Assembly (NCBI GenBank): GCA_016791115.1
Contig: JAEUNL010000021.1
Span: 1-41,160 of the forward strand
Direction of reading: 5' to 3'
Origin: Rhodocyclaceae bacterium
Lineage (GTDB): Bacteria; Pseudomonadota; Gammaproteobacteria; Burkholderiales; Rhodocyclaceae
Length of the DNA stretch: 41,160 bases
The notes below the pieces were generated by a model. The model was not told the origin of the DNA, made no database searches, and saw only the letters and a program-made list of their open reading frames with translations. A program made the position numbers and the translations under genes. This document shows positions 1-6,289 of this stretch, piece after piece; within the stretch, counting starts at the first letter, position 1, and each line of letters opens with the position of its first letter.

Positions 1-949
1 GGTCGTCGCGGCAGACATCGGCGAGCAGGAAGACGGCGCGGGCGCGGGAACGGCGGCGCAAGGTGTCCTGCACCGCCGGCAGATCGGCGCGGTTGCGCAC
101 ATACACCTTCAACGCCAGATCATCGAGCGCATAGCCGCCGCGGGCGCTCCGCGCATTGGCCACCGCCAGCACGGCCTGCAGGTTCGTCAGCGTCTCGGCC
201 GTCTGCGCCGCCGCATCCCCCGCATGCATCGTGCGATGCCCCACGATACTCGCCGTCCCCGACACGAACAGCGTCTCCCCCGAAGCCCCCGGCAACAACG
301 TGGCCCGCGCAAAGGTCGGCGCCCGCGGCCCGTAATCGGCCGGATAATCGTAAGCCGGAATCTGGCGCGGATTCTCCAGCGCCAGCGGCGCCTGGCGCGA
401 AGCCAGAAACGCCACCACCAGCGGCCCGTCCGCCGTGCCCAGCGCACAGGCCGCCGGCACCGCCGCGCTGCGCGCCCGGCCGGCCAGCTCGAAGCCCTCG
501 TGGCGCCCCACGTTGAACTGGCGGTAGCGCTCCAGCCCGCCGCTCGTCCCGTTGATCTGCGCCAGATAATTCCAGCAGCGCACCAGATGCGCGTAGCCCA
601 GCCGGTCGAGCAGCGCGAAGGCCTGCGCATAGGCGCTGCGCGCAAGCTCGCGCAGCGAACCCACCGCCCCGCGCTCCTCGGGCAGGGCCAGGCAGCCGAA
701 CAGCAGCTCGCCGTCCTCGCGGTAGCGCAGCGCCCCGCTCTGGCCGGCGCGCGGCAGTGCGCTGCTGCGCCAGGCCTCGCACACGGTATGGCCGGCGCCC
801 AGCACCGGCAGATCGACTTGGGCGCAGGGCAGCGCGCAGCCCTCGCCCCGGGCTTCGCCGTAGCACAGCAGCCCGAGCGTGTGCGCCGGCAGCGCCGTGC
901 CGGCGTCGGCAAGCAGTTCGAAGGCCAGTTCCGGCAACTCGCGGTTCAT
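1..949 (-). CDS. Chorismatase-like protein, FkbO/Hyg5/XanB2 family, copy 1 (C-terminus beyond window)
   Basis: Family members cleave chorismate to pyruvate plus a hydroxybenzoate or dihydroxycyclohexadiene acid. XanB2 of Xanthomonas supplies 3- and 4-hydroxybenzoate for pigment and ubiquinone. The frame reads 316 residues from an ATG at 949 and runs off the left edge without a stop; comparison with the copy at the right end suggests about 25 residues are missing. Visible marks are the YRQFNVGRHEGFE segment in the middle and a RidA-like C-terminal half with a conserved GETLFVSGTASIVGH stretch. An 18-codon mini-ORF (1002 to 946) ends in an ATGA overlap with this start codon, so coupling or a leader peptide is possible. 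Which hydroxybenzoate is made cannot be read from the sequence. Its near-identical paralogue sits at 40275-41160. Confidence 0.82.
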   Translation of the reverse strand, partial: MNRELPELAFELLADAGTALPAHTLGLLCYGEARGEGCALPCAQVDLPVLGAGHTVCEAWRSSALPRAGQSGALRYREDGELLFGCLALPEERGAVGSLRELARSAYAQAFALLDRLGYAHLVRCWNYLAQINGTSGGLERYRQFNVGRHEGFELAGRARSAAVPAACALGTADGPLVVAFLASRQAPLALENPRQIPAYDYPADYGPRAPTFARATLLPGASGETLFVSGTASIVGHRTMHAGDAAAQTAETLTNLQAVLAVANARSARGGYALDDLALKVYVRNRADLPAVQDTLRRRSRARAVFLLADVCRDD

Positions 950-1065
950 GGCGCCGCGCCTGCCGTCCGGGCATGTGCCGGCATGGCATCGATCGAGTTC
1001 ATGCGGGGGAATTCTAAACGCTTGGCAAACAGCATGCGACTTGGCCGATGCCCGTCGCATGGCGG

Positions 1066-1464
1066 CTACTGGGACGCCTCATCCTCCTGCCGGAGTTGCT
1101 CCTGGAGACGCCGCAGCAAGGGTTGCTTCTGGAGTTCGATGTCCTTGATGCGCGCGAAGGCAAGATCGATCTGGGACTGCAATTCCTCTTCGCGATCCGA
1201 AGCCTTGCGCCGCGCGGCTTCGACCTGCTCCATGGTAAGGCCGGGGCCCCGGCTATGGATGCTGTCGACGCTGCGCCGATTGGCTTCGAGCGTGGACTGC
1301 AGCGTTTTGATCTGGTCATATGTGGCCGACAGCTCCTGATTGAGGACGCCCAGCGCATTCTGGACCCGCCGCATTGCCTCGTCTGCATTTTTCGACTGGG
1401 CGAATGCGTGCCCCGCCGCTGTCGCGAGCGCGATGGCCAACAATGCGGCACGGATCATGTTCAT
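1066..1464 (-). CDS. Exported coiled-coil protein, unknown function
   Basis: This 132-residue protein starts with a clear Sec signal peptide (MNMIRAALLAIALATAAGHAFA, cleavage expected after AFA). Almost all the rest is charged and heptad-like: Q/E/R-rich helices with no cysteines and no hydrophobic membrane segment, ending in LRRLQEQLRQEDEASQ. A periplasmic helical-bundle or coiled-coil protein is the best structural guess. It lies on the same strand as, and 75 bp downstream of, another small exported helical protein at 1540-1842, so the two may be co-transcribed. I do not recognise the family. Confidence 0.75.
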   Translation of the reverse strand: MNMIRAALLAIALATAAGHAFAQSKNADEAMRRVQNALGVLNQELSATYDQIKTLQSTLEANRRSVDSIHSRGPGLTMEQVEAARRKASDREEELQSQIDLAFARIKDIELQKQPLLRRLQEQLRQEDEASQ

Positions 1465-1539
1465 TTGCAGTCCTTGTCAGGTCACCGTTTCAGCGTTCTT
1501 CGCTAACGGTGGCGCCTTGTCGCGCCAAAAATCCGCCGA

Positions 1540-1842
1540 TTACGGCGTGCGGCCGGCTGCGATCTCCTTTTCGCGGTAAAGCCGGATCACTTCGTCGTCA
1601 GACTTGCCCTTTGCTTCGTTGCCAAGGCGCAGGCGATAGTCGCGCGCCATGCTGGCTTTGGCAACCGCCTGCATCTCTTGCGCTTCGCGGCGATGTGCTT
1701 CGTCGGCAGCCTTGTCGCGCGCAGCGGCCTGTGCACGCTCTCGCTCGAGAGCGGCTGCGACGCTCGAATCATCTGCGGAACGGGCCGCTATCGAAACCAG
1801 CAACCCCAGAACGCAGACACCAGCCAGATATTCCTTCATCAT
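1540..1842 (-). CDS. Small exported helical protein, unknown function
   Basis: This 100-residue protein has an N-terminal signal peptide (MMKEYLAGVCVLGLLVSIAARSA). A strongly charged Ala/Glu/Arg helix follows, then a short C-terminal region (YRLRLGNEAKGKSDDEVIRLYREKE). The single Cys lies inside the signal region and does not form a convincing lipobox. It is first in a likely two-gene unit with the exported coiled-coil protein at 1066-1464. Its promoter should lie in the long non-coding stretch before 2527. No known family is recognised. Confidence 0.72.
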   Translation of the reverse strand: MMKEYLAGVCVLGLLVSIAARSADDSSVAAALERERAQAAARDKAADEAHRREAQEMQAVAKASMARDYRLRLGNEAKGKSDDEVIRLYREKEIAAGRTP

Positions 1843-2526
1843 TTACCCCCGGGCTTAGCACACGCATTTCAGGTTGCGTGCATGGATCCAGTCTCGGGCC
1901 CATGCCAAGTCTATCCTGCACGAGGCACGCCAGTCGAGTCCGACAAGCCGCGCTGCGAAGTTGGTCGTAACGCCGCGGCAATGCCTCCTGTCGTCCAGTC
2001 GCGACAAGTTGTGACGGTGTGGACTCTGTCGAGTGCCATGCTCGATCAATGCGGATCGATCGTGACGTTGGAGAGATAGACCATAGGAACCGATTTCGAG
2101 TACGCGACACGGCAGTCAAGAACCGGCTAAACGAAACCGTTCGCGGCGGTTGCATTCCAGACTTGGCGACTTCAACTGCAATCGTGCGTGCGCAAAGTGG
2201 CCGTAGATCCGTCGATATGCCGCTGCTCACCGTGGCACCCCGCCGATCCGCACGACGGTGGTTTCCGTCATGTCTGTTCGATTGCAATAACACGACCCGG
2301 CGAAGCCTTGAAGGCTGTCGACGACATATGTCTTCAAATTCGAAAGGCATACATTGCGACACACTACGTAACACATTTGTGACCATTGGTTGCCGGCGCG
2401 TGATCGGAAGCACGTCGGCATCCATTAGATTCGGTTACCGTGTCGCCGAATCGAATTGCATCGGAGCGGCCCGACGATGTCGGGCGCGTCCGGGACGCAA
2501 TTATCCATAACAAGGAACGCAAGGAA
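1843..2526. other. 684-bp divergent intergenic region
   Basis: This gap separates the exported-protein pair (minus strand) from the GTPase/Roadblock operon (plus strand). It is visibly less GC-rich than the flanking genes, and its open frames have no protein-like composition on either strand. It should hold both divergent promoters, but I see no convincing sigma-70 pair. The only clear structure is the small hairpin at 2469-2485. The open frame of the first operon gene extends back to an ATG at 2440 through this hairpin, but no ribosome-binding site precedes that ATG. Confidence 0.6.
2469..2485 (+). promoter_or_regulatory. Leader hairpin upstream of the GTPase operon
   Basis: GCCCGAC, a GAT loop and GTCGGGC form a perfect 7-bp stem 42 bases before the preferred TTG start at 2527. 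There is no T-run, so this is not a classical terminator. It may be a leader structure of the operon mRNA or simply chance in GC-rich DNA. Confidence 0.35.
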
Positions 2527-3198
2527 TTGGATGCACAAGTCATGGACGCAACGATAGACAGTGGCACGTCCGAGTTCATTGCGGGCCACTGGCTGCTCGG
2601 ACTGGTCAGGGGCGCGGCAGAGAACCGTGCGCCTCTTCGCATCCAGAGCGAGCGCAACGGCAGCATCGTCGTCATTCCTGAAATGGATGCGTTCATCGCC
2701 GATCGCGAGTCCTTGCCGGCACTGTGCCACCTTCCGCGCCAGGCATTCTCGGTGGTTCCGGTCGGCAGCGCCGAGGTCCACTCGATCGTGCATGGCACCG
2801 CAAGGCCGTTGAGCGAACTCTACTGGCATGCGGCTTACTGGGCATGCGACGGTCGGTTGCCGGAAGGACGTTTTCGACACGACGTGGTTCAACTCGTGCG
2901 CTGGCCGAACCTGACGCGCTTGCCTTATGACGAGAACTTCATGCGCATTTGTGCGCTGTTGTCGCGGCATCCGACGTCAGTGATGCTGGCCACCCGAATT
3001 CTCAAGATCCCGGCTGCCGAGATGAATCGCTTCTACTGTGCCGCCTATTACGCCGGCATGGTGAAGGTAAAGAACCAGCGCGATCCGAACCTCGGTCCCG
3101 TATCCGAAAACCCGCCGCTGAGCGAACCGCAACCGGCCGCGCCGCCGAAAAACGCAGGCTTGCTCGGCAAGCTGTTCAAGCGCCTGGTCGGAATCTGA
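2527..3198 (+). CDS. First gene of GTPase/Roadblock operon, unknown function, possible winged-helix domain
   Basis: I prefer the TTG at 2527 because AAGGAA lies nine bases upstream; ATG 2542 or ATG 2440 are alternatives. The 223-residue product has no signal peptide. Its N-terminal half (SEFIAGHWLLGLVRGAAENRA onward) is a mixed alpha/beta region that I do not recognise. A helical stretch (ELYWHAAYWACDGRLPEGRF) and a segment resembling a winged helix (LLSRHPTSVMLATRILKIPA...YYAGMVKV) follow. A proline-rich linker then ends in the amphipathic tail GLLGKLFKRLVGI, which could contact membrane or a partner. It ends five bases before the GTPase start, so the two are almost surely co-translated. A role as GTPase partner or effector is inferred from position only. 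Confidence 0.75.
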   Translation: MDAQVMDATIDSGTSEFIAGHWLLGLVRGAAENRAPLRIQSERNGSIVVIPEMDAFIADRESLPALCHLPRQAFSVVPVGSAEVHSIVHGTARPLSELYWHAAYWACDGRLPEGRFRHDVVQLVRWPNLTRLPYDENFMRICALLSRHPTSVMLATRILKIPAAEMNRFYCAAYYAGMVKVKNQRDPNLGPVSENPPLSEPQPAAPPKNAGLLGKLFKRLVGI

Positions 3199-3203
3199 TT
3201 GCC

Positions 3204-3749
3204 ATGGAACACAAGATCATTTTCACCGGCCCCGTCGGTGCTGGCAAGACGACTGCGATCGGCGCGATCAGCGATATCGAGGTCGTCGGCACGGAATCCC
3301 GCGCGACCGACGACGTTCGGCAACGCAAGGACAACACGACCGTTGCGATGGACTATGGCGTGATCAACCTGGGCGATGGCAGCAAGGTCCATCTGTACGG
3401 CACGCCGGGGCAGGAGCGCTTCAGCTTCATGTGGGACATTCTGACGCGCGGCGGGATCGGCCTGGTTCTGTTGATCGACAATGCGCGGCCCGATCCGCTC
3501 GCCGACCTCTCGTTCTACGTCAATGCATTCCGCAAGTTCATCGGCGAAACGGGCAACGCACTCGTCGTCGGGATCACCCGCATGGACATGTCGGCGCATC
3601 CGACCATCGAGCAGTTCCAGGAGTGGCTGGCCAGGGAGAAGCTCGTCGTGCCTGTGTTCGAGATCGACGGCCGTGACCGCGACGACGTGAAGCAACTCAT
3701 GCTTTCCCTGCTCGCCATTCTTGACCCGAGTGCGCAGCGTGACGCCTGA
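3204..3749 (+). CDS. Small Ras-like GTPase (COG2229 / MglA-related)
   Basis: This 181-residue protein is a stand-alone G domain. The P-loop is GPVGAGKTT (residues 9-17), and a switch I threonine is available in NTTVAMDYG. The G3 region is LYGTPGQERF (64-73), where Gly66 replaces the usual DxxG aspartate but Gln70 is kept. The G4 motif is TRMD (125-128) in place of NKxD. These departures are typical of the bacterial COG2229 group, and MglA also lacks the DxxG aspartate. Such GTPases work as molecular switches regulated by Roadblock/LC7 proteins such as MglB or the Streptomyces CvnB/CvnD pairs. Here at least two clear Roadblock-type genes lie downstream. The stop overlaps the next gene's start region. 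GTP binding is well supported; the target is unknown. Confidence 0.9.
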   Translation: MEHKIIFTGPVGAGKTTAIGAISDIEVVGTESRATDDVRQRKDNTTVAMDYGVINLGDGSKVHLYGTPGQERFSFMWDILTRGGIGLVLLIDNARPDPLADLSFYVNAFRKFIGETGNALVVGITRMDMSAHPTIEQFQEWLAREKLVVPVFEIDGRDRDDVKQLMLSLLAILDPSAQRDA

Positions 3750-5106
3750 ACTGATCGCGGACGTGCAAATGCCGGTCCTCGCGCTGCGCGAGTTCGGTGT
3801 TGCGTTCGGCGAGCGAGTCGTGCTGAGCAGCATCGACCTGGTTGTTCCGGAACGCGGCGTCATGGTGCTGCTGGGGCCGTCGGGCACGGGGAAATCGACA
3901 CTGCTGCGTACCCTGGCCGGATTCAACAGCGCCAATCCGTCCCTGCGGGTTTGGGGGCATGCCGAATATCAGGGCGAGATGTGGGGAGCCAAGGAACACC
4001 CGTCGCTAGTTGCGCAAAGCGCACGGTTGCTGATGTCTTCCGTGCTCGAGAACATCCTGTCGCACCTGCCGGAGCGCAGCCAGCTCACCAAGCCTGATCA
4101 GCGCGACCTCGCGCGCCGATTGCTGGCCCGCGCAGGGCTCGACGATCTTGCCGAAAGGCTCGATGCTCCCGTGGAGCAGCTTCCGCTCTGGCAGCAGCGC
4201 CAGATTGCCATCCTGCGCATGGTCGCCGGCAGCCCGCGCCTGCTTTGCGTCGACGAGCCGACGGTCGGGTTGTCCGAAGGTGAAGCTGCATCTGTCCTGC
4301 GCTTTCTGCGTGCGGAAGGAGAGCATCGCGCCGTCATGGTCGTCCTGCACAACCAGAACGAGGCGCGTGTTCTCGGCGGAACGGCCGCGCTGATTGCCGG
4401 CGGGCGCGTGATCGAGGTGCAATCGACCGATTCATTTCTGGAACAACCGCTCAGCGATGCGGGGCGCGACTTCGTGCGCAGCGGAAGTTGCGCCGTGCCG
4501 GCGCCGGATGCCGTGGCCGAGGAACTCGACGAGGGTGTGGAACCGCCGCCACCCTTGCCACCCGCCGCGCGCCAGTTCGTCAGTGATGCATTCGGGCCGC
4601 GGGGGTTCCTCTGGCTCAAGAAAGGGCAACTCGCCGGCACGCCGAAGCCGGGCGTGGTGCGCGACATCGACCACGACCTGCGTGCGCTGCGCCGCGTCGG
4701 AGTGGACACATTGATCACGCTGACCGAAACGCCGCTTGAGGACCCGGCACTTGCCGAATTCGGCATCGCGATGCGCTGGTTTCCGGTTCCGGACATGCAC
4801 GCCCCATCCATCGAGCAGGCGATAGCGCTGTGCGAAGCGCTCGACTCGCTGATCGACGAAGGCCGCGTTGTTGCCGTGCATTGCCTGGCAGGATTGGGCC
4901 GCACGGGTACGGTGCTCGCCGCCTATCTGATTTGGGAGGGCCAGGAGGCCCTCGGCGCGCTTGATGCGGTGCGCCGGATCGAGCCGCGTTGGGTGCAGTC
5001 GGAGCGGCAGGTCGCATTTTTGCAGGAATTCGCTGCCGAGCTGCAGTCGGGCACGGCACAAAGGTCATCGGTGCGACAGGCACGGATGGTTTCGATTCAA
5101 CAATGA
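3721..5106 (+). CDS. ABC ATPase fused to dual-specificity-type protein phosphatase
   Basis: Up to 461 residues. The start is uncertain among TTG 3721, GTG 3730, GTG 3739 and ATG 3769; the first three overlap the GTPase gene. Residues about 20-255 form an ABC ATPase: Walker A GPSGTGKST (52-60), Walker B LLCVDEPT (about 174-181) and an H-loop histidine in VVLHNQNEA. The LSGGQ signature is degenerate (LPLWQQRQ). A proline-rich linker (EPPPPLPP) leads to a cysteine-phosphatase domain with HCLAGLGRTG (Cys388, Arg394) and a candidate general-acid Asp358 in PVPDMHAP. No membrane segment or permease neighbour is seen, so transport is unlikely. Fusion of a PstB/PhnC-like ATPase to a Tyr/Ser/Thr or lipid phosphatase inside a GTPase operon suggests signalling. 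The substrate is unknown. Confidence 0.88.
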   Translation: MTRVRSVTPELIADVQMPVLALREFGVAFGERVVLSSIDLVVPERGVMVLLGPSGTGKSTLLRTLAGFNSANPSLRVWGHAEYQGEMWGAKEHPSLVAQSARLLMSSVLENILSHLPERSQLTKPDQRDLARRLLARAGLDDLAERLDAPVEQLPLWQQRQIAILRMVAGSPRLLCVDEPTVGLSEGEAASVLRFLRAEGEHRAVMVVLHNQNEARVLGGTAALIAGGRVIEVQSTDSFLEQPLSDAGRDFVRSGSCAVPAPDAVAEELDEGVEPPPPLPPAARQFVSDAFGPRGFLWLKKGQLAGTPKPGVVRDIDHDLRALRRVGVDTLITLTETPLEDPALAEFGIAMRWFPVPDMHAPSIEQAIALCEALDSLIDEGRVVAVHCLAGLGRTGTVLAAYLIWEGQEALGALDAVRRIEPRWVQSERQVAFLQEFAAELQSGTAQRSSVRQARMVSIQQ

Positions 5107-5154
5107 CGAACCCGAGTTCGTCGAATTTCCCACCCAGCTGAGAAAGGAAACACC

Positions 5155-5565
5155 ATGGCATCGACCCTCGACAATGCGCTGCAAAAGGCAGTCACCAACG
5201 TTCCCGAATGCGTCGCCGCAGGCTATGTCGACTTGTCGACCGGCATGCTGCTCGCGATCAAGACTGTCGACTCGCATCCGTCGGAGATTCTTGAACTGCT
5301 CGCCGCCGCGACGGCCGACCTGTTCCAGGGCACCAACGTCGGCACGATCGAAAAGATGTTCAAGAAGGCACGCGGCGTGCGCGACGACGGCCATCATTAT
5401 TTCCAGGAGATCATCGTCAACTCCGACAACCTGATTCACGTCTTCATGCGTGGCAAGACGAACAACGAGCATGTGGTCACCTTTGTCTGCCGCAAGTCGG
5501 CGAACCTTGGCATGGTGCTGACCAAGGCACGTTCGAGCCTGCCCGACATCGAAGCGACGATGTAA
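5155..5565 (+). CDS. Roadblock/LC7-type domain protein 1
   Basis: A 136-residue single-domain cytoplasmic protein preceded by a good ribosome-binding site (GAAAGGAAACACC-ATG). The order of elements fits a Roadblock/longin fold: an N-terminal helix (LDNALQKAVTNVPECVAAGYVDLSTGMLLA), a central helix (EILELLAAATADLFQG), a beta pair around FQEIIVNSDNLIHVFMRGK and a C-terminal helix after VVTFVCRKSANLGMVL. Roadblock homodimers bind Ras-like GTPases as scaffold or GAP, and a GTPase gene lies two genes upstream. The assignment rests on secondary-structure pattern and context, so it is less certain than a motif-based call. Confidence 0.78.
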   Translation: MASTLDNALQKAVTNVPECVAAGYVDLSTGMLLAIKTVDSHPSEILELLAAATADLFQGTNVGTIEKMFKKARGVRDDGHHYFQEIIVNSDNLIHVFMRGKTNNEHVVTFVCRKSANLGMVLTKARSSLPDIEATM

Positions 5566-5620
5566 TCGACGCCGCTCATTGCAGCACAACCGCCATCGCA
5601 CGAGCGCGGTGGCGGGTGCG

Positions 5621-5637
5621 CCCGGTCGTCGACCGGG
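5621..5637 (+). promoter_or_regulatory. Intercistronic hairpin between the two Roadblock genes
   Basis: CCCGGTC, a GTC loop and GACCGGG form a perfect 7-bp stem in the 103-bp gap, the widest gap in the operon. No T-run follows. It could stabilise or process the mRNA and so set different levels for the genes on each side. Confidence 0.35.
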
Positions 5638-5668
5638 TGGTACGGCATCCTTCCGGTACGAGACACCT

Positions 5669-6061
5669 ATGCAACCCGATTCAAAGCTGGCCCAGTTGAT
5701 CCGTTCATTGCTGCGAAACCTGGCGGCAGCCAACGCGGATATCGAATCTTCCGCCGTCATTTCGACCGATGGGCTGGTCATCGCAACGGTGCTGCACCAG
5801 GGGGTGGATTCAGACCGCTTCGGTGCCATGTGCGCGTCGCTGCTGGCGCTGGCCGAACGCGCCGCGGATGAAGTCGGTCGCGGTCGCCTCAAGCAGACGC
5901 TGGTGGAAGGCGAACAGGGAAGCATGTTGCTGGTGCAGGCGGGCGACGAAGCCGTGCTGGCCATCGCAGCGAAAACCACGGTGAACCTCGGGCGTGTTTT
6001 CCTGGATGCGCGGCGTGCCGCGACCAAGGTCGCCGAACTGCTCGCGCTGCGTACCCCCTGA
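5669..6061 (+). CDS. Roadblock/LC7-type domain protein 2
   Basis: The ATG at 5669 gives 130 residues. The sequence follows the classic bacterial Roadblock (MglB/CvnB-like) order: helix LIRSLLRNLAAANADIESSAVISTDGLVIAT, helix FGAMCASLLALAERAADEVG, strand pair LKQTLVEGEQGSMLLVQAGDEAVLAIAAK and the C-terminal helix DARRAATKVAEL. The motif 'S..ISTDGLVIA' is the usual hallmark of the family. It is a probable dimeric regulator or scaffold of the GTPase at 3204-3749. It shares little visible sequence with the Roadblock-like gene 103 bp upstream, so the two could form a heterodimer. That pairing is inference. Confidence 0.88.
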   Translation: MQPDSKLAQLIRSLLRNLAAANADIESSAVISTDGLVIATVLHQGVDSDRFGAMCASLLALAERAADEVGRGRLKQTLVEGEQGSMLLVQAGDEAVLAIAAKTTVNLGRVFLDARRAATKVAELLALRTP

Positions 6062-6084
6062 ATCTGACCGAACGGAGAACGACC

Positions 6085-6246
6085 ATGCCGACTCCCGCAT
6101 CGCAGACCTTTTCCACACCCGATGCCGGATCTGCCGCCCCGTGGTTGCGCCGGGCGGGCAAGTTCGGCTTCTGGTTCTTTTTCATCAAGGGCTTGTGCTG
6201 GCTTGCCGTACCGGGTGCGCTGGCATGGCTGGGCGTCGGCTTCTGA
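6085..6246 (+). CDS. 53-residue single-pass membrane protein in GTPase operon
   Basis: A very short gene with a strong context: GGAGAACGACC-ATG ribosome-binding site, 23 bp after the second Roadblock gene and 43 bp before the reductase-globin gene. The product has a soluble, Thr/Ser/Pro-rich N-terminus (MPTPASQTFSTPDAG), then WLRRAGKFG. About 25 hydrophobic residues (FWFFFIKGLCWLAVPGALAW) follow, ending GVGF. The basic residues before the helix predict an inner-membrane protein with the N-terminus in the cytoplasm. It could dock the otherwise soluble GTPase or redox complex at the membrane. No family is recognised; the function is inferred from position alone. Confidence 0.72.
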   Translation: MPTPASQTFSTPDAGSAAPWLRRAGKFGFWFFFIKGLCWLAVPGALAWLGVGF

Positions 6247-6289
6247 GCGCGACGCGAAGTTACCCGAAACGACTGCCGGATCCCGATTC

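Noticed and set aside
1769..2510. Long open frames on both strands in the gap before the GTPase operon
   Set aside because: No ribosome-binding site, no protein-like composition, and they contradict the promoters that must lie here.
3721..4500. Reading the ABC domain as part of an ABC transporter
   Set aside because: No permease or binding protein nearby, a degenerate signature motif, and the fusion to a phosphatase argue for signalling.
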